DNA from: Halobaculum litoreum
GTDB taxonomy: Archaea > Halobacteriota > Halobacteria > Halobacteriales > Haloferacaceae
Length of the DNA stretch: 64,000 bases
Reading direction: 5' to 3'
NCBI RefSeq assembly: GCF_030127125.1
Contig: NZ_CP126157.1
Span: 1 to 64,000 of the forward strand
Both the position numbers and the translations under genes were made by a program. Position 1 is the first letter of the stretch; every line of letters begins with the position of its first letter. Positions 1-8,691 of this stretch are shown here, piece after piece. The notes below the pieces were generated by a model. That model did no database searches, was not told where the DNA came from, and saw nothing but the letters and a program-made list of their open reading frames with translations.

Positions 1-123
1 CCCGGCACGCGGATCGTGGCGTGCCCGAGCTGCGGGCGCGATCTGGAGCCGTCGCTGGCGTTTTGTCACTGGTGTACGGCCGAGTTCGGCGACTTCCGCG
101 TCGTGGAGGGCCGGCGTGAGTGA
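1..123 (+). CDS. C-terminal fragment of a zinc-ribbon protein
   Basis: The reading frame is open from the left edge to a TGA at 121-123 and gives 40 residues, so the gene start lies outside the window. It shows two cysteine pairs, CPSC at residues 8-11 and CHWC at residues 22-25, the layout of a small zinc ribbon. The fragment ends eight bases into the next gene if that gene starts at GTG 116, which suggests translational coupling. Nothing beyond metal binding can be inferred for the missing N-terminal part. Confidence 0.6.
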   Translation, partial: PGTRIVACPSCGRDLEPSLAFCHWCTAEFGDFRVVEGRRE

Positions 124-725
124 GTCGCCGGGCGACCGCGGCGACCGCTCGGAGGTCGGAGCCGGATCGTCGAGGCGACGTTCGCGGCGATCCACCGCCA
201 CGGCTACTCGGACCTGACGATCCAGGCGATCGCCGACGAGTTCGAGAAGAGCAAGTCGCTGTTGTACTACCACTACGACGACAAAGACGAGATCGTCGCG
301 GACCTGCTCGACTACGCGCTCGACTGGTTCCTCTCGGCCGTCGACGACCGCACGACCGACGACCCGGTCGAGAACCTCCGCGCGGTCGTCGAGGAACTGC
401 TACCGGTCGACCCGACCGACGAGGAGCTCGCCGGGCGCCACGTCGTGATGGAGTTGCGGGCGCAGGCGGTGACGAACCCGGAGTTCCGGGCGACGTTCAC
501 CGAGATCGACGAGCGACTCCACGACCGGATCGCCGGACACGTCCGGGAGATCCTCGACCGACGCGGCGTCGAGGGTGTCGACGCCGACGGCGTCGCCGAG
601 CAGTTCCTCGCGGTGCTCAACGGGACGCTCATCGAGAGCGTCACCACCGACCGCGACGTGACCCCGCGATGCGCCGGTCGCTGTTGACGCGCCTCGAGAC
701 GCTCGCCGGGGAGTGCCCGGAGTGA
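116..725 (+). CDS. TetR/AcrR-family transcriptional regulator, frame broken twice
   Basis: The middle of the gene (about 166-690) encodes a typical TetR N-terminal helix-turn-helix, with the recognition region IADEFEKSKSLLYYHYDDKD, followed by an all-helical ligand-binding domain. The reading begins in one frame at GTG 116 and moves to a second frame near 160. It moves to a third near 660, where the natural C-terminus (ending LETLAGECPE) resumes. Both moves fit loss of one base. The family represses nearby efflux or metabolic genes on binding a small ligand. No target is evident here. The start is uncertain because the N-terminal 15 residues lie across the first break. Confidence 0.75.
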
Positions 726-794
726 CTCGCGGGTCCCGTGTCGCTGGAACGCGTGGCCCGTTCTAAGCCCGTGGCCGACGAACCACACCGTCGC

Positions 795-1166
795 ATGTAC
801 CACTACATCGACGACCGCAACGAAGGCCCCGTGCTCGCGATCCGGTTCGCCGACCGCGTGACCGAGGAGGACTTCGCGGCGCTGAGCGACGACATGAACG
901 AACGGATCGCCGAGTACGGCTCCGTCCGCCTGTACGTCGAGTTCGACGGGATCCCGCGACCGGAGCTGGACGCGCTCGACGACGACCTGAAACTGTGGCG
1001 CCGCTTCAGCGACGACATCTATCGGTTCGCGATCGTCGGGCAGGGGCGCCTCCTCGCGTGGGCCAGCGACGTCGCCGACCGGCTGACGGACGTCGAGGTG
1101 GAGTTCTTCGACCACGACGACCGCGACGAGGCGTGGGACTGGATCAGCGAGGGGATCGCCGCCTGA
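795..1166 (+). CDS. SpoIIAA/STAS-like domain protein
   Basis: A 123-residue acidic cytosolic protein starting MYHYIDDRNEG. It has alternating strands and helices, ending with a helix around DEAWDWISEG, as in the SpoIIAA-like (DUF3478-type) STAS proteins. These small proteins often turn up as stress-associated or lipid-binding proteins, but no biochemical role is certain. The ATG at 795 is preferred over an in-frame GTG at 738 because the extra N-terminal residues look like non-coding sequence. The 3' end overlaps the convergent histidine kinase gene by about 20 bp. Confidence 0.7.
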   Translation: MYHYIDDRNEGPVLAIRFADRVTEEDFAALSDDMNERIAEYGSVRLYVEFDGIPRPELDALDDDLKLWRRFSDDIYRFAIVGQGRLLAWASDVADRLTDVEVEFFDHDDRDEAWDWISEGIAA

Positions 1167-2849
1167 CGCCGCCGTCGGTCGCGGTGGCGTCGGTGACGGC
1201 CGTCACGTCGGCCGACGCCGGCTCCCCGGTCGCGAAGTCGAAGCGCCGCCGGCGGCACCCTCGCCGGCCGAGACCGTCCAGCCGTGGCCGGCCGCGACCG
1301 CCGAGACGATGGCGAGGCCGACGCCGGTGCCCCCGTGGTCGGTGGTGACGCCGGGGTCGAACACCGTGTCGCGGTCCGCCTCGGGGATGCCGGGGCCGGT
1401 GTCGGCGACGTAGAACCCCGACGGCGACGACCCGACCGTGGCGTCGGCGTCGGCACCGCCGTGTTCGACGGCGTTGCGGAACAGGTTCTCGAACGCCTGC
1501 GCGAGCCGCTGGCTGTCGGCGGAGACGAGGTCGTCCGCGTCCACCGACAGCGAGGCGTCGTCCGTCTCCACTTGGTCCCACGCGCGCTCGGCGACCGTGC
1601 CCAGGTCGACCGGCGTCGGGTCGGCGCGTCGTTGCCCGTGCGCGCCAGCGTCAGGAGGCTCTCGATGATCTCGTCCATCCGGTCGTGGGCGTCGGCGATC
1701 GTCTCGAAGTGCTCCGGGTCCGGGTCGCGTTCCGCGAGGTCGGCGTGCCCCATCGCGATCGACAGGGGGTTGCGGAGGTCGTGCGAGACGACGCCCGCGA
1801 AGCGGTCGAGCCGTTCGTTCTTCCGTTCCAGCTGTCGTTCGTGCTCGCGCCGCTCGGTGACGTCGTGCAGGACGTACAGTCGCGCGCCGCCGTCCGGGTC
1901 GTCGTCCGACAGCGCGATCTTCCGGCAGTCGAACCGCCGCGTCCGGTCGCCCGCGACGGTCAACTCGGTCGTCGTCCCACAGGGCGCCGCCAGCAGCGTC
2001 GGCACGGGCGCGGCGTCGACGGTCGCGAGGTCGGTCCCGACGCCTGCGGCGTCGTCCAGCACCGCCGCCGCCGCGGGGTTCCGGTCGAGGAGGCGGTCGG
2101 TCCGGTCGGTGACGAGGATCGCGTCGGTGACCTCGCTCAAGATCGCGTCCCGCTCGACCGGCGAGACGGTCAACAGCAGTACCGCGCCAACGCGACCGCG
2201 ACGGCGACGCCGAACGCCGACAGCGCCACCGGCGTCAGGTCGATTATCGTGTACCCCGAGATGTAGGAGGCGACGCTGGCGCCGATGGGGACGACCGCGC
2301 CGAGCGCGACCAGCGCCGACTGCTGTTTGTACACGAGCGGGGCGCGGAGGCTCGTCGAGACGAGTTGGAGCAACCCGACGGCGACGAACAGATACGAGTA
2401 CGCCAGCGCCGCCACGAACAGCGGGCCGTGGACGACGTCGAGGGCGGTGTACGACCCCCACGCGACCAATCGCGCCTCCTGTCGGACCAACGGCTCGGTC
2501 GCCGGCATCCACATCGCGAGCCCCGTCGCAACCGGCGGGAACGCGAGCACGGCGGCGAGGCGGGGGGTGATCGCGTCGGCCTTGCCGGCGTACGCGAGCG
2601 CGAACGCACAGAACGCCAGCGGGGTGAGGAAGCCCGGGAGGTACTGGACGTTGTTCCAGAACAGCTTCCACGCGGCGTCGGTCGACAGCAGCCGAACGCG
2701 TAGGTGAGCGACCAGAACGCGACGAGCGTCATGAGCCCGATGAACACGGGCGCGCCGTCGGTGTCGCGGTTGCGCCACCCGACGAGGGCGGCGCCGGTCG
2801 ACAGTGCGGTCGCGAGTGCGAGCAGCAGGCCGATGGGGGGGAACTGCAC
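1144..2849 (-). CDS. Membrane histidine kinase (7TM + PAS + HisKA + HATPase), four frame breaks
   Basis: Read from 2849 downward, the protein opens with several membrane helices (first one from MQFPPIGLLLALATALSTG), then a PAS domain. It continues with a HisKA dimerisation helix whose phospho-accepting histidine sits in VVSHDLRNPLS, and an HATPase domain. The ATPase N-box is ENLFRNAVEHGG and the G-boxes are DTGPGIPEAD and GGTGVGLAI. The frame changes near 2690, 2180, 1610 and 1250, each time in the direction expected for one lost base, so all domains of a normal-length haloarchaeal kinase of about 560 residues are present. No response regulator is adjacent, so the input and partner are unknown. 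Confidence 0.82.
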
Positions 2850-3150
2850 CAGTTCACTTCAGCAACAGATCCGAGACCAATATAGGTTCGCCACCTGCCA
2901 TCGACACCGAGACTCGGCGTGGCGAGTCCGGCGGCCTCGCCGTGACCGAGAGAGTTTTTCCCTTCGACGGCGAACCCCGAGTCGCCATCGCTGTGGGAGC
3001 GGGCTCGTGCCCCGGACAGCCGTGGCATCTCTCGGTCCTTCGGCGTGACGCCGCGACTGGACGGGGATGCGGTGTCACGTCGGCGGGCACAACCGACCCG
3101 CGAGCGACGGCGCCGGTCGCGGCCGCGACTGCGTTCGACGAAACCGCCTC
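2850..3150. other. Intergenic stretch upstream of the histidine kinase
   Basis: About 300 bp between two minus-strand genes. The segment 2872-2895 (CCAATATAGGTTCGCC on the plus strand) holds an AT-rich patch that could be the TATA element of the kinase gene. I see no convincing ORF, repeat or RNA in the rest. Confidence 0.35.
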
Positions 3151-3315
3151 TCAACTGTTCCGCGACAGGCCCCGCGTGAAGTAGTCGTCCCCGCGGACGG
3201 TCGCGGACACGTCCACGAACGCCCCGTCGCCACACCGACCGCACGCCGTCGGCTCCCCGACGTCGGCGTGGACCGCGTCACAGGCCTCACACACGTAGTA
3301 TCGCAGGCCGAGCAC
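3151..3315 (-). CDS. Small zinc-finger protein, 54 aa
   Basis: A GTG-initiated frame of 54 codons encodes a protein with the cysteine pairs CEAC (residues 9-12) and CGRC (residues 25-28), spaced as in the very small zinc ribbons abundant in haloarchaea. Sequence between the pairs is acidic and the C-terminus is RGLSRNS. It is a single-domain soluble protein. Roles of this class are mostly unknown, with some tied to biofilm or motility. The start is the only suitable codon after an in-frame stop upstream. It is shorter than most automatic gene finders would report. Confidence 0.55.
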   Translation of the reverse strand: MLGLRYYVCEACDAVHADVGEPTACGRCGDGAFVDVSATVRGDDYFTRGLSRNS

Positions 3316-3381
3316 ACCGACCGTTCGGTCCGCACGGGCTAAACGGGCGCGGCCCGCGACCGGCGTCCCCCTCCGGTCCGG

Positions 3382-3630
3382 TCAGGCGTCGTCGCCCGAC
3401 TCGGGACGGTCGAGCAACGGCGTGTCCGCGTTCGCACAGCCGTCGCGGCCGCAGACCCCGGCGTCGTCGCCCGCGCGCTCGACTCCCGCGGCGAGCCGGC
3501 CGATCGCCCAGTCGGCGACGTGGCCGGTCTCGCGCTCGTGGTCCGTCATCGCCGTCCGGGCGTGGCGCAGCGAGTCGAACGATTCCTCGTACGCACAGTC
3601 GGTACAGCGGACCGTCGCCGCGGTTGGCAT
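3382..3630 (-). CDS. Haloarchaeal zinc-binding hypothetical protein, 82 aa
   Basis: The protein starts MPTAATVRCTDCAYEESF with a CTDC pair, contains a histidine-rich helix (RHARTAMTDHERETGHVADW) and a second cysteine pair, CGRDGC, near residue 60. The CxxC...H...H...C arrangement suggests one structural zinc. It resembles conserved haloarchaeal proteins of unknown function. It lies 66 bp upstream of the smaller zinc protein on the same strand and the two may be co-transcribed. Confidence 0.7.
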   Translation of the reverse strand: MPTAATVRCTDCAYEESFDSLRHARTAMTDHERETGHVADWAIGRLAAGVERAGDDAGVCGRDGCANADTPLLDRPESGDDA

Positions 3631-3769
3631 CGGGTCTACGGAGGGGCCGCGGCGGTATCAATCCCGCTATCGTCGACTCCCCGGCTGCTGACCGTGGAGG
3701 TACTCGAGGTGCAGTCCACCTTCGATCAGCCGGGGACAGTCTCCGAGATCGCCGTCCGGTGCGACACCC

Positions 3770-4033
3770 ATCCCTACACGGTCAACCGCGTCCGCAAGTT
3801 GGTCCGCGACCGTGGTGTCGTCGGGACGGACGGCAGTCGCTGCGCGGTCCTATCGAAGTCGGCGAACATACCCGATTGCTGTCGGGTCACGTGGACGCGG
3901 TTGCTCCCGTCGGCTTCGAGTTGCCAACCGAGTTGATCCCCATCGTCGATGTCGAGGTTCCGGCGGATCCGGGCCGGGATACCGGCTTGGTTCCGAGCAC
4001 TCCTCTTTCGGCGGCGATTCTCTCGCTACTCAT
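3770..4033 (-). pseudogene. AbrB/MazE-type DNA-binding protein remnant
   Basis: On the minus strand an ATG at 4033 opens MSSERIAAERGVLG. One base out of frame the sequence continues NQAGIPARIRRNLDIDDGD, QLGWQLEADGS and HVTRQQSGMFADFD. That is the swapped-hairpin AbrB pattern of haloarchaeal SpoVT/AbrB regulators and MazE-like antitoxins. After about 3868 the expected C-terminus is not found and a stop follows near 3770. No toxin partner is adjacent. The single frame break could be a base loss, but the missing C-terminus suggests real decay. On the opposite strand (3694-3936) a short frame contains a possible helix-turn-helix (TVSEIAVRCDTHPYTVNRVR) that I could not assign to a complete gene. 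Confidence 0.5.
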
Positions 4034-4163
4034 CTCTCCTGTACCGTAGCGGACCGTCGATATCCCAATGTGCGCCACACAACCCGATGACAGCGGAGCG
4101 ATCCAGACGGTGGAGGTGGCGATTTCTACTGAAGCACGCGATCGAACCGACGGTTCCACCGGC

Positions 4164-4496
4164 TCACAGGTCCTCGAAATCAGCAACGACGGTCGCCATC
4201 CCGAGAAACAGCAACCCGAAACCGGCGATCCCGGCTGGGATCGACGCTTGGAGGAGGAACATGCCGGTGAGTGCGCCAACGCCTCCGACGATAGCTGCAC
4301 GCTTCCTCGCCGGGGCTGCAGCACGGTTGAGAGCAACGAACGCCCGACGATGGGTGACCACCATCGAGGTCACAGTCACGTACAGCGGGAACAACGACAT
4401 CGCGAGCAAGTGATCTTCGCTGGCGACTTCGACGGCGGTTGCCGTAACCAGCAGCCCGACAGTCAGCGACACAGCGTATCGGAGGGCGGGGTGCAT
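4164..4496 (-). CDS. Small integral membrane protein, 110 aa
   Basis: Starting at MHPALRYAVSLTVGLLVTAT, the protein has about four hydrophobic helices separated by short charged loops and ends VVADFEDL. It has no recognisable catalytic motif. The ATG at 4496 is chosen over longer in-frame options because hydrophobicity begins right there and upstream residues are arginine-rich, as in translated non-coding DNA. It resembles haloarchaeal membrane proteins of unknown function and has no clear operon partner. Confidence 0.6.
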   Translation of the reverse strand: MHPALRYAVSLTVGLLVTATAVEVASEDHLLAMSLFPLYVTVTSMVVTHRRAFVALNRAAAPARKRAAIVGGVGALTGMFLLQASIPAGIAGFGLLFLGMATVVADFEDL

Positions 4497-4771
4497 ACCC
4501 TGCTTTGGGAGAACGGGGAGTAAAACACCCCTGTCATGGATACCGATAGGGCATCTCATCAGTGAAGCACGAACGCAGCGTGCTGCACGTCTCCGCTGTG
4601 TGCGATCAGTTCCACTCGGTCTCCGGAATTTCAACACATCCCCTGATTCCGCACGCGTATCTACCCCGGGTCGCAGGGACACCTGCCGAGCACTGGAGGG
4701 GCTGATATCCCGAACCGGTCCGTCGGTAAGTCGTCAAATCGAATACCAACGCGCGAACAGTAGCCGACAGG

Positions 4772-5271
4772 ATGCGACTGGCCTCCCGACGAGTGATCCT
4801 CACCGGCTTGCTGACCTGTCTCGTACTGGTCGCCGGGGGCACGGCACTGCTCTCCGACGACGAGACCCAGATCCTCATCGAGAACGAGCGAGAGTCGAGT
4901 TATCAGGTCACGGCGTATCAAATCGCCCAGGAGGATCGGCGAGAGCTACGCTTCGAGGTTACCACGGGCGAGGGACGGCAGCGACTCGTCGGGATGGAGG
5001 CACTCCGGACCGAAGCGAACTACACCGACGTCACACCCGCCGACCCGGTACGTTCGGACCGCGTGCCCACAGTCCGGAACGGCAACAGTACGAAGTTCGT
5101 CGGCGACTGGAACCGGAGTCAGTTGACCGTCTACGTCGTCGAGTCGCATCGAAACGGCTGGTGGGCGTCCACGTCACGGGGTGTGCGCGCGACATGGCAC
5201 TCACGTTCGCGACCGTTCAAGACGGGGGCTTCACAACTACGTCGCGCTGCGTGCAGGACGTGCACCGGTAA
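4772..5271 (+). CDS. Signal-anchored exported protein, frame broken once
   Basis: The N-terminus, [20 protein letters not shown], is a positively charged start followed by a hydrophobic helix, so the product is probably membrane-anchored with an extracellular domain. Residues 25-125 look beta-rich ([18 protein letters not shown]). Near 5150 the frame changes by one lost base and continues [18 protein letters not shown] and ends CVQDVHR at 5271. I do not recognise the family. It lies 150 bp upstream of the ABC transporter on the same strand but nothing links their functions. Confidence 0.55.
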
Positions 5272-5423
5272 CCCCGACGCCCGAGGCGTTCGTGGGTGAG
5301 GTTCGGTCGACGATGCGCGCGCCAGTCGATCCCGACGCCGTGGAGCGGACGCGGGTACGCGCTCTCGGGGTGCGCCGTCACACCAAACCGTTAACCTTCC
5401 GGGTGGCCGGAGGGGCGACCGTG

Positions 5424-6244
5424 ATGCCCTCCGGCGAGGCCGCCATCGAGACGACCGACCTGCGCAAGTCCTTCGGCGAGGAGGTCGCCCTCGACGGCCT
5501 CTCGCTGGCCATCGACCCCGGGACGGTGTACGGGTTCCTCGGCCCCAACGGCGCCGGCAAGACGACGACGATGCGGATCCTCACCGGGCTGTCGCGGCCG
5601 GACGGCGGGAGCGCCCGCGTCGCCGGCGTCGCCGTCGGCGTCGCCGACCGCGCCTCCCTCGCCGACCGCGTCGGCTACCTCCCGAGACGCCGCCGCTGTA
5701 CGAGGAGTTCAGCGCCCGCGAGCAGTTGGAGTACGCCGCCGACCTCCGCGACATCCCCCGCACGACGGCGGACGCCCGGATCGAGGAGTACCTCGCCTCG
5801 TTCGACCTGGTCGAGGACGCGGACCGGCGGATCGAGACGTACTCGACGGGGATGCGCCAGAAGACCGCCTTCATCCAGACCGTGTTGCACGAGCCCGACG
5901 TGCTGTTCCTCGACGAGCCCACGTCGGGGCTGGACCCCGCGCCGCCCGGCGCCTGCGCGAGTCGATCGTCGAGTTCGCCGCCGCCGGCGCCACGGTGTTC
6001 CTGTCGACCCACATCCTCCCCGTGGTCGAGGCCGTCGCCGACGAGGTGGGGTGCTGTTCGACGGCCGCCTCGTCGCCGAGGGCTCCCCGATGCGGTCCGC
6101 TCGCGGGCCCGGACCGGCGACGCCGGGTCGCTCGAGGACGCCTTCCTCGCGGTCACCGGCGGTCGCGACGACGTCGGCGAGGACGGAGACGGAGGCGAAG
6201 AGGTTGCACGCGACCGCGACGCGGCCGCCGACGGGGAGCGATGA
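5424..6244 (+). CDS. ABC transporter ATP-binding protein, frame broken four times
   Basis: A full ABC ATPase can be read through four frame changes near 5690, 5940, 6050 and 6100. All are in the direction of one missing base. It has Walker [11 protein letters not shown], a signature helix [12 protein letters not shown], Walker [13 protein letters not shown] and an H-loop in [15 protein letters not shown]. The family (NatA/CcmA-like) powers export or membrane-protein handling with a separate permease. Its stop overlaps the start of the permease gene (ATGA at 6241-6244), so the two form one operon. The substrate is unknown. Confidence 0.8.
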
Positions 6245-7837
6245 CGGCCCGCGACGACCTCCGCCACGGCCTGCGGATCGGTCGCGCCGAGTTCGTCCGC
6301 AGCGTCAGGCAGTACGCCCACGACAGCCGACGCCTCGCCGGGATCGCGATCCTCGCTGCTCGTGTTCGGGGGAACCTGCTGTTCAGACTCCCGGACGTGT
6401 ACGCGTTCGGCCGGACGGCTGCGGCCGGCGCCGCCGTCCCGTCCCTCGACGTCGGGGCCACCCTCGCCCCGGTGGCCCTCCTGCTCGTGGCCGTCTTCCG
6501 GACCCTCGAACGGATCGGCCGGATCGACGGCGAGGCGTTCGTCCTCACGGCCGTCCCCGTCCGCGCGGCGGTGGTCGGCCTGCTGGTCGCCGAGACCGCC
6601 CGCCTCGCCCTGTGGTTCGGCCTGCCGATCGCGGCGGTCGCGACCGCGTTCGCGCTCGGCGCCGGCGTGCCGCACGTCCTCGCGACCGGGGCCGTGGTCG
6701 CCCTCCCGATGGTGTGTGCCGTCGCCGTCTGGGGGTACGCCGGCGGGCTGGCGCTGTTGCGGCTGTTCCGCGTCGCCCTCCATCCGCAGGCTGGTGAAGG
6801 TGGGCGCCCTGCTCGGGCTCGTCGGCCTCGTCGCCGGCTCGCAGTTCCTCGGGCGCGCGGTCGTCTCGGGCGAGCTGGCGGTCCCCGACGGCACTGCCCT
6901 CACCGTCGCGCCCCTCGCCGAGTACGCGTCGCTCGCGTTCCTCGGGACCCCGTTCGGCGCGCCGGTCACGCCGGCCGCGGTCGCCGTGCTCGTCGCCAGC
7001 GTCGCGTCGGTGCCGCTCGGCGTGCGCGTCGCGACCGCGCAGGCGTCGGCCCTCTGGTTCGCCGACCGGTCGTCCGGTGCCAGCCGGGGGCGGTCGAGAG
7101 CGCCGGCGGCTTCGCCCCGCCCGGACCGTTCGCCGCGACGACGGCCGCCCGGGTCGCGTGGGGCCACCTCGTGCGCGCCGGCAGACGCCCGCAGGAGTTC
7201 ACCCACCTCGTCACCGGCGTGTTCTTCGTCGCCCCCGTCGGGACGGCCGCCGTCGAGTTCACCTCGGCGCTGGGCCCGCTCGTCGCGGGCGCGGGCGTGC
7301 TGATCGGGACGTACCTCGCCGGCGCGACGTTCGGCCTGAACCCGCTCGGCGACGACCGCCGCCACCTGCCGGTCGCTTCCTCGGCGGCGCGACCCCGCAC
7401 ACGGTGGTCCGCGGTCGGGTGCTCGCCGGCGTCGCGCTCGGGGTGCCGTTCGCGACGCTCCTGCCGCTGGCGTCCGTCGCGGTCGGCACCGCCCCCCACA
7501 CGGGGGTCGCGCTCGCGGCTCTCGGCGGCGCGCTGTGTGTCGCCGCCGCCCTGTTCGCCGTCGGCGTCGGCGCCGCCTACCCCGTGTACGAGGAGCGGGA
7601 GTTCTGGGGGCGGAGACGGTCGTCCCCTCGACGCTCCCGATGCTCGTCGTCCTGTTCGTTGTGTTCGGCGGGACGCTGGTCGGTACGGGTGCGACGGTCG
7701 TGCTCACGACCGGCGCGGTCGCTCCGAGGGTCGCCGCCGTCGTCGCCTTCGCCGTGTACCTGTGCTTCACCGTCGGCGTCTCCGGCGCGTCGTATCGGTA
7801 CGCGGTCCGGCGGTACCGGACGTACACGCTCGAGTGA
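6241..7837 (+). CDS. ABC transporter permease, several frame breaks
   Basis: This hydrophobic protein of about 530 residues starts [20 protein letters not shown] and ends [10 protein letters not shown]. It has at least ten membrane segments, for example around [20 protein letters not shown] and [19 protein letters not shown]. The frame changes near 6360, 6790, 7100, 7380 and 7600. Most shifts fit one lost base and the one at 6790 needs two. It is translationally coupled to the ATPase gene and is the membrane partner of that exporter. No substrate can be inferred. Confidence 0.72.
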
Positions 7838-7960
7838 GGCGACCCCGGCCGTCGTTGTGCGACGGCGTCGTGTGTCGATCCGGCGTTCGCTCGTCGGTAC
7901 CGGGTGCTGTACGACCGCGACCAACTGTACCGACCCGTGATGCGTCGACGGACCGCGGTC

Positions 7961-7982
7961 GAATTGCGGACGTCCCCGGGGG
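7961..7982 (+). repeat. Isolated origin-recognition-box-like element
   Basis: The 22 bases match the origin-box consensus found around the orc1 gene 12 kb away: AATTGCGGAC, then a short spacer, then CCCCGGGGG. It lies 124 bp after the ABC permease gene in otherwise gene-free DNA (7838-8691). It could bind the same Orc1 protein as the main cluster. Confidence 0.55.
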
Positions 7983-8179
7983 TGTGGCCTGTTTCGCTGG
8001 CGACCGGGACGGGGATCGGACGGGCGCGATGGACGGCCCATGCACGTCCTTTAGGGTCCCTCCTTCGCCACCCGGGCTTGCTACAGCCATCCCTCCCTCA
8101 AGACGACCGTCCCTGAGGTCCGTTTCGACGGCTCATGTGTCACCGCCAACCACGTCCGAACCGAACAGCTCGATAGTTG

Positions 8180-8384
8180 TCAGCCTGCCCGCCGTGCCAA
8201 CCGTGAGGTAGAGTAAGTCCGCGCTCGAGTCGAGGAGTTCTGTGACGAGGATCACGTCCGCGGCGGCCATCAGGCCTCAGTTGAGCGCGTCGCTATTCAT
8301 GTTCTCGCCGGTCGCTTCGACGAGGTTCCTGTACAGGCGGTCGCGCTGGTCGGTGTCGTGAATACGCATCTCGTTCTTACACAT
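8180..8384 (-). pseudogene. Remnant of a small haloarchaeal protein
   Basis: From ATG 8384 the minus strand reads MCKNEMRIHDTDQRDRLYRN and then LVEATGENMNSDALN before a TGA at 8277. The text then resumes in a neighbouring frame as AAADVILVTELLDSSADL. The RDRLYRNLVEATGEN pattern is familiar from short haloarchaeal proteins, possibly ribbon-helix-helix-like, found near mobile DNA. The reading is broken and short, so I treat it as a remnant. The rest of 7838-8691 holds an origin-box-like site (7961), a TATA-like TTTATATA at 8428 with no clear gene behind it, and one flank of a direct repeat (8557). Confidence 0.4.
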
Positions 8385-8556
8385 ACACCCGCGAATCCTG
8401 TTCTGTCGCCTCACCGAACCCGGTCTGATTTATATACTGCCGGCCGATTACCGACGATCGGCGAGGGTCGGCGGGTCACGGGTCACGCTCGAGGAGCGAT
8501 GCACATGGCCGTCGCGAGCGGATGTGCAATTCGAGAGGCGACCGACTTCGGGACGT

Positions 8557-8567
8557 GAAACCCCGTG
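8557..8567 (+). repeat. Left copy of an 11-bp direct repeat bracketing the low-GC island
   Basis: GAAACCCCGTG occurs here and again at 19277-19287, in the same orientation. The drop in GC content and the change in codon use begin within about 20 bp after this copy and end just before the second. This could be a target duplication or attachment core, but eleven bases can recur by chance. Confidence 0.35.
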
Positions 8568-8691
8568 TGGTCGTGCTCCCCCTCGATCAATCGGAAAATA
8601 CGAACTGTAGATGTGAAGAAATTGAGAACCGCAGCATAAGTAGGATATCTGGCAAACAGGTTAGCTGGTTGGAAATGGTTGAGCTTGAAAT

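Noticed and set aside
1019..2570. Long open frames on the plus strand opposite the histidine kinase
   Set aside because: They are Arg/Pro/Ala-rich translations of GC-rich DNA with no domain, while the minus strand carries all kinase motifs.
5581..7827. A 748-codon minus-strand frame opposite the ABC transporter
   Set aside because: No protein-like composition. The plus strand shows ATPase and permease motifs once single-base losses are allowed.
8358..8558. A 66-codon plus-strand ORF upstream of the island
   Set aside because: No family, poor composition and no start context. The TATA-like element at 8428 lies inside it.
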